A DNA stretch of 64,000 bases from Paramagnetospirillum kuznetsovii. GTDB taxonomy: Bacteria; Pseudomonadota; Alphaproteobacteria; Rhodospirillales; Magnetospirillaceae. A model generated the notes under the pieces. It was given only the letters and a program-made list of their open reading frames with translations. It was not told the origin of the DNA and ran no database searches. Shown here one piece after another: positions 40,707 through 48,742 of this stretch (position 1 is its first letter; every line of letters starts with the position of its first letter). The stretch is from positions 30,890 through 94,889 of the forward strand of contig NZ_PGTO01000013.1 in assembly GCF_003284725.1 (NCBI RefSeq), given 5' to 3'. The position numbers were made by a program, and so were the translations under genes.

Positions 40707-40814
40707 TGTCATCCCGAGGAAGCAAAGCGACCGAGGGATCTCATCCTGACGCGGCGTTTCAGAACCGGCACCAGTGTTCCAGGCGGAGATCCCTCACATT
40801 CGCTCGGGATGACA
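40707..40814. repeat. Palindromic intergenic repeat
   Basis: TGTCATCCCGAG starts the left arm and CTCGGGATGACA ends the right arm; inside, GAGGGATCTC and GAGATCCCTC also pair. The 108-base element lies between two convergent host genes. Comparable TGTCATCCCGAG...GAGGGATC palindromes are widespread short dispersed repeats in proteobacteria. Confidence 0.65.
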
Positions 40815-40820
40815 AGGATA

Positions 40821-41723
40821 TTACCCGAGGACGCCGATCCCTTTCAGGCGCTCCATCAGTTCCTCCTCGCGCTCGACGGGAAATTGCACCAGGGGCGGCC
40901 TGACCCGCCGCCACTCGGGCTCTCCGGTCCGCCGCGCCGTGACCGCCTTGAGGGCGGCGATCAGCGGCAATCCCTCCATCACCGAGCGGAATCCCTCCAA
41001 CGCCGTCTGGTGCTTGGCCGCGTCGGGCTCTTGCCAGCGCCGCACCAGATCCAGCATGGCGGCGCCGTGGATATTGGCGTTGGCGCTGATGCAGCCGGCG
41101 CCGCCCGCCCGCATCACGGAAAGGATCAGCCGCTCGGTCCCGGCGAAGACCTTGAAGCCGGGAAAGTGGGTGCACATGGCCTCCATATTGGCGAAATCGC
41201 CCGACGAATCCTTGGCGCCCGCGACGATGCCGGGATAGGCCTTCAGCAACCGCTCGATCAGCGACAGCGTGATGGGAACCTGGCTCTGCTGGGGGAAGTG
41301 ATAGAGGAACACCCGCAGCCGGGCATCGCCCACCCGCTCGATGGTCTCGGCGAAGGCGGCGAACAGCCCGTCCTCGGACGGGTTCTTGTAATAGAAGGGC
41401 GGCAGCATCAAGACGCCGCCGCAGCCCAGCGTCACCGCATGGGCCGACAGCCGAACCGAATCGCTCAGGGCGCAGCAGCCGGTTCCCGGCATCATGCGCG
41501 CCATGTCCAGCCCCGCCGCCGCCAGGGCGTCCATCAGGCCGATCTTCTCGTCGACCGACAGGGAATTGCCTTCACTGGTGGTGCCGAACGGAGCCAGCCC
41601 CAGACCCTGGTCCATCAGGGTCCGGGCCAATCGGATGAAGCGGGCTTCATCCACTGACAGATCGGGGCCGAAGGGCGTCAGCACCGGCGCAAGCACGCCA
41701 TCCAGGCTCGATGATGCGGTCAT
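40821..41723 (-). CDS. Dihydrodipicolinate synthase family aldolase
   Basis: A 300-residue class I aldolase of the DapA/NanA superfamily, which joins or splits pyruvate and an aldehyde. Motifs: GTTSEGNSLS near residue 47, catalytic Tyr in RVFLYHFPQQSQ, the Schiff-base Lys in VAGAKDSSGDFANM, and GGAGCISANANIHG. Several residues near the pocket differ from true DapA, so lysine synthesis is not certain; a sugar-acid or hydroxyproline-type substrate is possible. Confidence 0.85.
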   Translation of the reverse strand: MTASSSLDGVLAPVLTPFGPDLSVDEARFIRLARTLMDQGLGLAPFGTTSEGNSLSVDEKIGLMDALAAAGLDMARMMPGTGCCALSDSVRLSAHAVTLGCGGVLMLPPFYYKNPSEDGLFAAFAETIERVGDARLRVFLYHFPQQSQVPITLSLIERLLKAYPGIVAGAKDSSGDFANMEAMCTHFPGFKVFAGTERLILSVMRAGGAGCISANANIHGAAMLDLVRRWQEPDAAKHQTALEGFRSVMEGLPLIAALKAVTARRTGEPEWRRVRPPLVQFPVEREEELMERLKGIGVLG

Positions 41724-41791
41724 GGGAGATTGTCCTTTCGCCGGGGAAGATGCCGCGTCACTCTACACCGGTTTCCTCGATGAGTGGACCC

Positions 41792-42712
41792 ATGGCCTTC
41801 GACACCGCCCTCGCCCTTAAACTGACGCCGCTTTACGTGCTGGTGGCCATCGGCTTCGCGTTGGGGCGCCTGCTGGACGTCAAGGGCCAGGACTTGGGCA
41901 AGCTGGCCCTGTTCGTGCTGTCGCCAGCAGTGGTGTTCAAGGGATTCGTCACCGCCGATCTGAAAGGCGCCCTGCTGGCCCTGCCCTTCGCCGTGTTCGC
42001 CCTGTGCAGCCTGACGGCGCTGCTGCTCCAACCCCTGGCAGGGCGTTTCTGGAAAGACGGCCGCGAGCGCATCGCCGCCTTCACCGCCGGGACCGGCAAT
42101 ACCGGATTCTTCGGTATTCCCGCTTGTCTGGCCTTGATCGGTCCAGAGTCCTTGCCCTATGTGGTCATGGTGTCGTTTGGAGCCACCGCCTATGAGAATT
42201 CCGTGGGCTTCTTCACCATCGCGCGCTCCGAGGCCTCGGTGGGCGGCGCCCTCCTCCGCGTGCTGAAATATCCGGGACTGCACGCCTGCTGGCTGGGTGC
42301 CATGGTCAATCTGAGCGGAACCAGGCTTCCCACCCCGGTGATGCAGACGGTGGACATCCTCAGCGGCGGCTTCGTGCCGGTGGGCATGATGATCGTCGGC
42401 CTCGGCCTCGCGCAAATCCGCCAGTTCAAATTCGATTTCGGCTTCACCGCCTTCACCTTCGCCGTCAAGTTCGGCCTGTGGCCAGCCCTGGCGCTGGGCT
42501 TCATCTGGCTGGACAAGGCTTGGCTGCACGCCTTCGGCCGCGTTGGTCATCAGGTGCTGCTGGTGGAATCCCTGGTGCCGCTGGCGGCGGTCACCGTGGT
42601 CCATGCCGCCATGCGCAATATCCACCCCGACCGCGCCGCCATCGCGGTGGCGGGCTCCACCCTGTTCGCCCTGGTCTGGCTGCCGCTGGTGATCGGCCGA
42701 TTCGGGCCTTGA
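41792..42712 (+). CDS. AEC family membrane carrier
   Basis: A 306-residue integral membrane protein with ten predicted helices, typical of the auxin-efflux-carrier/malonate permease family. Conserved phrases: ALFVLSPAVVFKGFVTADLK, TAGTGNTGFFGIPACLALIG and SGGFVPVGMMIVGLGLAQIR. It probably exports or imports a carboxylate. The start may be 12 bases further upstream (ATG 41780). Confidence 0.82.
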   Translation: MAFDTALALKLTPLYVLVAIGFALGRLLDVKGQDLGKLALFVLSPAVVFKGFVTADLKGALLALPFAVFALCSLTALLLQPLAGRFWKDGRERIAAFTAGTGNTGFFGIPACLALIGPESLPYVVMVSFGATAYENSVGFFTIARSEASVGGALLRVLKYPGLHACWLGAMVNLSGTRLPTPVMQTVDILSGGFVPVGMMIVGLGLAQIRQFKFDFGFTAFTFAVKFGLWPALALGFIWLDKAWLHAFGRVGHQVLLVESLVPLAAVTVVHAAMRNIHPDRAAIAVAGSTLFALVWLPLVIGRFGP

Positions 42713-42745
42713 CCCCAGCCCCACCGCCGCCGAGACTCCGCCCCC

Positions 42746-43234
42746 ATGGCCGACGATCCCACCCCCGAGCAACAGACCGACTATCTGGTCCGCAAACTGG
42801 AACAGACCATCCGCGACAACCGGACGGTCAAGGGCATGTCGTTCCGCACCTGGCAGGCCATCGCGCGCGAAGAAATCCTCAACGCCATGCGCTCCAACGA
42901 GAAGCGCCGACAGGTCCACGACCAGACCGTCAACCGGTTGATTCTTGTCGCTGCCTCGGCGCTGGTGACCATCGGCTTCTGGGGGGCCATGGTGGCGGCC
43001 AACAGCGCCTATGGCGCGGTGGCGGCGGTCGTCACTTTCGTGGCGGGAGCGGCCTTGTTCTTCGTCACCGCCGACTGGGGGATCAAGCGCTTCATTTCCG
43101 GCTACGCCAAGGAAAAGCGGGTCGAGCGGCTGGCCCATATCGAGGATCTCGACAAGCGCATCAAGCGCATGGAGCACGATATGGACAAGAAGGCCAAATG
43201 GCTGAAGGAGAAGATGGAGGAGATCCAGATTTGA
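42746..43234 (+). CDS. Membrane protein with two helices and C-terminal coil (162 aa)
   Basis: Residues 1-62 are polar and helical (RNEKRRQ-type charge). Residues 64-85 and 89-109 are hydrophobic (LILVAASALVTIGFWGAMVA, AVAAVVTFVAGAALFFVTAD). Residues 120-162 are a heptad-rich coil ending KKAKWLKEKMEEIQI. No family recognised; possibly a small envelope scaffold. Confidence 0.65.
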   Translation: MADDPTPEQQTDYLVRKLEQTIRDNRTVKGMSFRTWQAIAREEILNAMRSNEKRRQVHDQTVNRLILVAASALVTIGFWGAMVAANSAYGAVAAVVTFVAGAALFFVTADWGIKRFISGYAKEKRVERLAHIEDLDKRIKRMEHDMDKKAKWLKEKMEEIQI

Positions 43235-43245
43235 GCCTCATCGAC

Positions 43246-43300
43246 GCATGCGGGCAGGATGCCCGCGCTCCCAATAATGGAGCGCGGCCGTCCCGGCCGC
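43246..43300. repeat. Nested intergenic palindromes
   Basis: Three overlapping hairpins: GCGGGC-AGGAT-GCCCGC (43250-43266), GCGCTCC-N7-GGAGCGC (43265-43285) and GCGGCC-GTCCC-GGCCGC (43284-43300). Together they form a compact repetitive intergenic element between two plus-strand genes; it may act as a REP-like sequence. Confidence 0.55.
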
Positions 43301-43307
43301 TTCTCGC

Positions 43308-44495
43308 ATGACCCGCCACCATGCCTATGACGTGGTGGTCATCGGCGCGGGGGCCGCCGGGCTGATGGCGGCGGCGGTGGCGGGGAGTCGCGGCCGCCGG
43401 GTGCTGGTGCTCGACCATAACGACCAGCCGGGCCGCAAGATCCTGATCTCGGGCGGCGGGCGCTGCAATTTCACCAACCGCACCGTGACCCCGGCCAACT
43501 ATCTGTCGGCCAATCCCCATTTCGCCACCTCGGCCCTGAAGCGATTCGGCGCCGCCGACTTCCTTGCCCTGGTCAAGGAACACCGCATCGCCTGGCACGA
43601 ACGCGAGCACGGGCAACTGTTCTGCGACACCTCTGCCCAGTTGATCCTCGACATGCTGTTGCGCCAGTGCGGTGCCGCAAGCGTGGAGATCCGCACCAAT
43701 TGCCGCATCGGCGCCGTCACCGGCGAAGGCCCGTTCGAAGTGGCCACCGGTCACGCCACCGTCACCGCCAAGTCCCTGATCGTCGCCACTGGCGGGCTGT
43801 CCATCCCCAAGATCGGCGCCACCGGCTTCGCCCATGGACTGGCCAAGCGCTATGATCTGGGAGTCACCCCCCTGGCCCCGGCCCTGGCGCCGCTGACCTT
43901 CTCGGAACCGGACAGTGGCCTGATGCGCGATCTGGCGGGCATTTCGCTGGATGCCGAGGTCGCGTTCGGCAAGACCCGTTTTCGCGAGGCGGTGCTGTTC
44001 ACCCATCGCGGCTTGTCGGGGCCGGCCATTTTGCAGATCAGCTCCTACTGGAAGCCGGGCCAGCCCATCGGTATCAATCTCCTGCCGGGGGTGGACGCCC
44101 AGGAACGGCTGTTGGAGCGCAAGGCGGCGCGGCCCAACGCCCTGGTGGAAACCATCGCCGCCGAATTGCTGCCCGCCCGGCTGGCCCGCGCCCTGACCGA
44201 GCGCGCCGGTCTGACCGGCAAGCCCATCGGCCAGACCCAGAACGCGGCCCTGGGCAAGCTGGCTGCGCTGCTGGGCACCTGGTCGCCGGTTCCCGCCGGT
44301 ACCGAAGGCTACCGGGTCGCCGAGGCCACCCTGGGCGGCGTCGACACCAACCAATTGTCATCCAAGACCATGGCCAGCAAGCGCCTGCCCGACCTGTATT
44401 TCATCGGCGAGGCGGTGGACGTCACCGGCTGGCTGGGCGGCTATAATTTCCAATGGGCATGGTCGTCGGGCTGGGTGGCCGGACAGAGCGTATAA
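43308..44495 (+). CDS. FAD-dependent oxidoreductase, BaiN/HI0933 family
   Basis: A 395-residue flavoprotein. N-terminal FAD Rossmann motif VVVIGAGAAGLMAAAVAGSR, then GRKILISGGGRCNFTNRTVT, LIVATGGLSIPKIGATGFAH and the C-terminal FIGEAVDVTGWLGGYNFQWA. These are diagnostic of the HI0933/BaiN group. The physiological substrate is not established in the family. Confidence 0.88.
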   Translation: MTRHHAYDVVVIGAGAAGLMAAAVAGSRGRRVLVLDHNDQPGRKILISGGGRCNFTNRTVTPANYLSANPHFATSALKRFGAADFLALVKEHRIAWHEREHGQLFCDTSAQLILDMLLRQCGAASVEIRTNCRIGAVTGEGPFEVATGHATVTAKSLIVATGGLSIPKIGATGFAHGLAKRYDLGVTPLAPALAPLTFSEPDSGLMRDLAGISLDAEVAFGKTRFREAVLFTHRGLSGPAILQISSYWKPGQPIGINLLPGVDAQERLLERKAARPNALVETIAAELLPARLARALTERAGLTGKPIGQTQNAALGKLAALLGTWSPVPAGTEGYRVAEATLGGVDTNQLSSKTMASKRLPDLYFIGEAVDVTGWLGGYNFQWAWSSGWVAGQSV

Positions 44496-44565
44496 GATCG
44501 ACGAGCCAATGAATTTTCATTGGCGAGGAGTTGCGGGCAACGCCCGGCGCTTGAGGGACACCAAT

Positions 44566-44591
44566 AAAAAAGGGGGCCGAAGCCCCCTTTT
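44566..44591. terminator. Bidirectional Rho-independent terminator
   Basis: GGGGGC-CGAA-GCCCCC with AAAAAA before and TTTT after serves both the flavoprotein gene (+) and the small lipoprotein gene (-), which converge here. Confidence 0.85.
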
Positions 44592-44615
44592 CGCGAAGCA
44601 TGGACCGTCGTCCGA

Positions 44616-44819
44616 CTACTTCTTCTGGTTCCAAGCGCAGTATTCCTTCTTGGCGATGGGCTCGCCCAGGGTGCCCTTGCCATCGGCTTCCTGGTAGAAG
44701 GCAACCGAACCGTCCTTCAGGCACACCGGATCGAAGATACCGCCGAACGGCTCGAAACGGCCCGGACCGCAAGCGGTCAACAGCAGAACGGTGCCGAGAG
44801 CGAGAACAACCTTCTTCAT
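44616..44819 (-). CDS. Small lipoprotein (67 aa)
   Basis: Signal sequence KKVVLALGTVLLLTAC with lipobox LTAC, the lipidated Cys at position 17. The mature part of about 50 residues includes two more cysteines (DPVCLKDG, EYCAWNQ), likely a disulfide. Preceded by AGGGGAG. Function unknown; an envelope lipoprotein. Confidence 0.75.
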   Translation of the reverse strand: MKKVVLALGTVLLLTACGPGRFEPFGGIFDPVCLKDGSVAFYQEADGKGTLGEPIAKKEYCAWNQKK

Positions 44820-44986
44820 TACAAAAACTCCCCTCTTGTGAACTCGAAAAAACCTGGACGTGAGAATACCTCTGTAATTTAGGTGAGTCCACCCGCCACC
44901 TCAACCCCAGGGATGAGTAAATTCCTTGGCGCCACGACGGCGCAACGGCAACTTCGTCGCTTTCCCTCGGCAGTAAAACCGTTAAT

Positions 44987-47900
44987 ATGTCCACCACACT
45001 GTCGCGCCAAGCCTTCCGGGACAGGGCGGCTCGTGATAGACAGTTGGGACGACTCACGGGAGAGGCACGCCGTATCTTGGCGGAATCCACACCGACCGGC
45101 ACCGGCGCAATCGACGCCAAAGCCCAGGAAGATTGGGAACGGGCCACCCGAGACTTGCTCGAGGACGGGCAGAATTTCCTTGCCCACGACACGGCGCGAG
45201 AGGGGCTGCGCCAATACCCCAACAGCTTGAAGCTGGCCATCTTCGGCTCCGTCGCCCTGTCGCAGTCCGGCGCGCTGGATGAAGCCCGCAAGCTGGTCCA
45301 GCCGGTCCTCGACCTGATCCTGATCGACGAAGGCCCCTTCCATCGGCTGCATGTCAGCTTGAAGCGGGCGGTGGAATCCCTGGCGGGCGATCCCGACAAG
45401 ACCACCCTGTCGGTCATGGCCGAACTGGCCGAGGCACTGGAACTGGTGCGCGGCAAGAAGCTTGTCGCCAACGCCGATGCCGAAACCTATACCGCCCTGG
45501 CCGGGGTGTTCCGCGAGGCATGGCGGGCATCCAACGACCGGCGCGATCTGGAACATTGCCGCGAACTGTTCATGCGCGCCTTCCAGGCCGGTGGCGCGCC
45601 GCGGGCAGGTATCGACGCGGCCGTCAGTTCCTGGCTATTGGGCGACCGTGATCGCGCCCGGACCCTGGCGCGCAGCGTCGCCGACGCGGTGACCTCGGCG
45701 GAAAGCGAACTGACCCTGTCGCCAGAGGAGCGCTATCAGCTGCTGATCACGGTAGCGGTGGCCCATCTGCTGCTGGACGAGACCGAGGAAGCCCTGGCCT
45801 CCTTCGCCTGGGCCAGCACCCTGGAAGGCATTCATTACGCCAGCATCGTTTCCGCGTTGAAGCAGTTGAAGATGCTGCGCGATGGCGGACTGCGCGTTCC
45901 GCCAGCGGTGGAAGACATCATCAAGGCCCCCACCGTGGTGGTCTTCACCGGCCATCCGCTGGACCGCCCCGGCGAGGGGCCCCATTTCCCGCCCGAACTG
46001 GAAAGCGCGGTGCGCGCCGAGATTTCGCGCTCGCTGGATGAACTGGGCGCCCAGGTCGGTTATTCCATGGCCGCCTGCGGCTCGGACCTGCTGTTCATCG
46101 AATCCATGCTGGAACGCGGCGCCGAGGTCAACGTGGTGATGCCCTACGCCATCGACGACTTCGTCGCCGAGAATGTCCGCTATGGCGGCTCGCGCTGGGA
46201 AATGCGCTTTCGCAATGCCTTGAAGCTGGCCAATACGGTGACCTATGCCACCGAGGAGCGCTTCCTCGGCCACGGCATGCTCTACCGCTTCGCCAATCAG
46301 TGCCTGCACGGCATGGCGACCTTGCGCGCCAGCTTCCTGACCACCGCTCCCTATTTGCTGGCGGTGTGGGACATGATGCCGGGCTCGCTGGTGGGCGGGG
46401 CCGCCGATTTCATCGATCAGTGGGAAGACATCTCGCGCCTGCGCATCATCGACCTGGACGGTCTGCTGCAAAAGCGTCCCGAACTGGTCGGAGACGCCAT
46501 TCCCGCCATGCCGGACCTGGATGGCGAATTGAATGAGGAGCAGGAGGAAGGCCGCGTCATCCGCTCCATGATGTTCTGCGACATCGCCGGTTATTCCAAG
46601 TTGAAGGAAGAGCATACCCCGGTCTTCCTGGACTTCCTGCGCATCATCAATCAGGGCATGGCCGCACAGGAAATCCAGCCCATCGCCATCAACACCTGGG
46701 GCGACGCCATCTTCGCGGTGATGGACAAGGCCACGCCCATGGCCGAATACGCCCAGACCCTGCAAGAGATGGTCGCCAAGGCGGACGAGGAACTGCGCGA
46801 CCGCCTGCCGCATCCCCTGTCGCTCCGCATTTCGCTGCATGCCGGACCGGTGTTCCAGGCCATCGACCCCATCTGCGGCCGCCAGAATTTCTACGGCAGC
46901 CATATCAACCGGGCGGCGCGGCTGGAGCCGGTCACCGTGATCGGCCACGTCTACGCCACCCAGCAATTCGTCGCCGTGCTGACCGCCGAACAGAGCGCCA
47001 TGCGGTCCGAAGCGCAAAATCGCGACGAGGATTTCGAGGAACGCTTCGCCTGCGAATATGTGGGCGTGCTGTCCCTGGCCAAGGATTTCGGCAAGCAGGC
47101 GGTCTACCACCTGCGCCGTCGCGTCGAAGCGCGGTCCCCGGACGAGGAAGACTCGTTCGATCCGTCGCCGGACCAGACCGCCCCGCCCCAAGACCTCCGC
47201 GATGAACCGGAGGAGCAAAGCCCCGCCGACGTCGGATTCAGCGACGAGGATCTGGACGCCATGCTGTCCGAGGCGGTCGATGGCGGTGACATGGCCGAGG
47301 AAGAACCGCCGCTTGAGCCCCTGGTGTTCGGCACCGTCATGTCCGATGACGATATCAACGCCCTGCTGGAAGAAGCCGATGACGGCGATGAGGCCGAAAC
47401 CGACGACGCTCCGGTCATCGGCGGCGGCATCTCCGACGACGACATCAACGCCATGCTGGCGGAAGCCGAGGATGCGGCCGGGGGCGAGGATGCGGAAAGC
47501 GCCGCTCTGGACGAGCCGCTGACCATCGGAACCCTTATCTCGGACGAGGATATGCAGGCCATGCTGGCCGAGACCTCGTCGGACCCCTATGACGACATTT
47601 TCCCCAGCACCGCCATTTCCGACGACGACATGGAAGCCATGCTGGCCGAGGCCGCGGAACCCGAAGCCGACGTCCTGGGCGCCGCCGCCATTTCCGACGA
47701 CGACTTGGCGGCCATGCTGGCCGAGGCGGCGGAACCCGAAGCCGACGTCATGGGCGCCGCCGCCATTTCCGACGACGACTTGGCGGCCATGCTGGCCGAG
47801 GCGGCGGAACCCGAAGCCGATGTCATGAGCGCCGCCGCCATTTCCGACGACGATATGGCGGCCATGCTGGCCGAGGCGGTGGAACCCGACGACAGCGATG

Positions 47901-48235
47901 GCGAAGACGAGTCCGATTTTCCCATACCGGCGCCGCTTGGCCAATTCACCGCTCTGTCGGACCTTGATATCGCCAGCTTGCTGAAAGAGGTTGGCGAGAC
48001 GCAGGAAGACGACGAGGAGGAAGAGGGCGAAGCGCCGCTATCCTTCGACGGCATCATGTCCGACGACGACATCGCCGCCCTGCTTGAACAGGCGGAGGAC
48101 ACCTCCGCCGAATCCCTGGACCCCGAAATGGCCGATGTCGCCGCCGCCGTTCAAGCCGCCATGGCCAAGCTGGACGCCGACGAGGAAGCCCTGATGGCCG
48201 ATATCAGCCTCGCCCCGCCCAAGGGCAAGGCGTAG
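44987..48235 (+). CDS. TPR / Rossmann-like / class III cyclase protein with SDDD motif array
   Basis: A 1,082-residue multidomain protein. Residues 1-300 are TPR-like helices. Residues about 305-430 form a Rossmann-like domain (VVFTGHPLDRPGEG, YSMAACGSDLLFIESMLERG, AEVNVVMPYAIDD), similar in layout to SLOG-type nucleotide sensors. Residues 525-700 are a class III nucleotide cyclase: Asp532 in MMFCDIAGYSKL, Asp573 in NTWGDAIFA and the Asn/Arg pair in GSHINRAARLE. The usual purine-selecting Lys before the second Asp is replaced (Asn569). Residues about 748-1070 contain ten S-D-x-D-[ILM]-x-x-[ML]-L-x-E-[ATV] motifs in acidic linkers. Location cytoplasmic; output unknown. Confidence 0.8.
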   Translation: MSTTLSRQAFRDRAARDRQLGRLTGEARRILAESTPTGTGAIDAKAQEDWERATRDLLEDGQNFLAHDTAREGLRQYPNSLKLAIFGSVALSQSGALDEARKLVQPVLDLILIDEGPFHRLHVSLKRAVESLAGDPDKTTLSVMAELAEALELVRGKKLVANADAETYTALAGVFREAWRASNDRRDLEHCRELFMRAFQAGGAPRAGIDAAVSSWLLGDRDRARTLARSVADAVTSAESELTLSPEERYQLLITVAVAHLLLDETEEALASFAWASTLEGIHYASIVSALKQLKMLRDGGLRVPPAVEDIIKAPTVVVFTGHPLDRPGEGPHFPPELESAVRAEISRSLDELGAQVGYSMAACGSDLLFIESMLERGAEVNVVMPYAIDDFVAENVRYGGSRWEMRFRNALKLANTVTYATEERFLGHGMLYRFANQCLHGMATLRASFLTTAPYLLAVWDMMPGSLVGGAADFIDQWEDISRLRIIDLDGLLQKRPELVGDAIPAMPDLDGELNEEQEEGRVIRSMMFCDIAGYSKLKEEHTPVFLDFLRIINQGMAAQEIQPIAINTWGDAIFAVMDKATPMAEYAQTLQEMVAKADEELRDRLPHPLSLRISLHAGPVFQAIDPICGRQNFYGSHINRAARLEPVTVIGHVYATQQFVAVLTAEQSAMRSEAQNRDEDFEERFACEYVGVLSLAKDFGKQAVYHLRRRVEARSPDEEDSFDPSPDQTAPPQDLRDEPEEQSPADVGFSDEDLDAMLSEAVDGGDMAEEEPPLEPLVFGTVMSDDDINALLEEADDGDEAETDDAPVIGGGISDDDINAMLAEAEDAAGGEDAESAALDEPLTIGTLISDEDMQAMLAETSSDPYDDIFPSTAISDDDMEAMLAEAAEPEADVLGAAAISDDDLAAMLAEAAEPEADVMGAAAISDDDLAAMLAEAAEPEADVMSAAAISDDDMAAMLAEAVEPDDSDGEDESDFPIPAPLGQFTALSDLDIASLLKEVGETQEDDEEEEGEAPLSFDGIMSDDDIAALLEQAEDTSAESLDPEMADVAAAVQAAMAKLDADEEALMADISLAPPKGKA
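47615..47889 (+). repeat. 75-bp tandem repeats in the cyclase C-terminus
   Basis: Motif starts at 47615, 47690, 47765 and 47840 are exactly 75 bases apart and nearly identical in sequence, giving four 25-residue units (ISDDDxxAMLAEA-type). This indicates recent unit duplication. Confidence 0.85.
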
Positions 48236-48242
48236 TCCTCCT

Positions 48243-48647
48243 TCATATTCCCTGTTCGATCACCCGCTTCTTGCCGTTCTCGTCCACCGCCACGTAGTGG
48301 AAGATGGCGCTGGTGACCTTGATCAGACGGTCGTCGCCGCCGTGGCGCCGCACCCAGGCCTCCACCTGCATGGAAATGGAGGTGCGGCCGACCCGGACCA
48401 CCTCGGTGTAGCAACTGACCTCGTCGCCCACATAGACCGGCAGATGGAATTCCATCCCTTCCACCGCCACGGTGGGGGTATGGCCCTTGGCGAAGCGATA
48501 GGCATGGGTTCCGCCCGCCAGATCCATCTGACTGAGCAACCAGCCGCCGAACACATGGCCGAAGGGGTTGGTGTCGGCCGGCATGGCGATGGCGCGGGTG
48601 GACAGACGCCCACGCGGCGCGCTGCTGATCTCGATGCTCTCGGTCAC
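48243..48647 (-). CDS. Acyl-CoA thioesterase, YciA-like hotdog protein
   Basis: A 134-residue single-hotdog thioesterase. The signature TNPFGHVFGGWLLSQMDLAG carries the conserved Asn and Asp. The sheet follows (VAVEGMEFHLPVYVGDEVSC, TSISMQVEAWVRR, VTSAIFHYVAVDENG). It hydrolyses acyl-CoAs in the cytoplasm. Convergent with the cyclase gene with 7 bases between the stops. Confidence 0.85.
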   Translation of the reverse strand: MTESIEISSAPRGRLSTRAIAMPADTNPFGHVFGGWLLSQMDLAGGTHAYRFAKGHTPTVAVEGMEFHLPVYVGDEVSCYTEVVRVGRTSISMQVEAWVRRHGGDDRLIKVTSAIFHYVAVDENGKKRVIEQGI

Positions 48648-48742
48648 GGCTGAGGACTCCGCTTAACAATATGTTGTGGTTAACTGTGACGACGCTACAG
48701 CATGCGCTTGCGCCGCGCCAACGCATTCCTATAATGCCCCCC

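Noticed and set aside
39535..40749. A 404-codon plus-strand frame across the integrase end and the solute-binding gene
   Set aside because: It crosses the prophage edge in another frame and its translation is Arg/Gly-rich without motifs.
41720..43177. A 485-codon minus-strand frame opposite the AEC carrier
   Set aside because: Low-complexity Gly/His/Gln translation overlapping two well-supported plus-strand genes.
43161..44354. A 397-codon minus-strand frame opposite the flavoprotein
   Set aside because: No recognisable motif; the plus strand carries complete FAD motifs.
44533..44550. GCGGGC-like hairpin after the flavoprotein as a second terminator
   Set aside because: It has no T-tract; the nearby A/T-flanked hairpin at 44566-44591 is a much better terminator.
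45635..47944. A 769-codon minus-strand frame opposite the cyclase gene
   Set aside because: The translation is repetitive His/Gly/Val-rich with no domain, while the plus strand has cyclase motifs.
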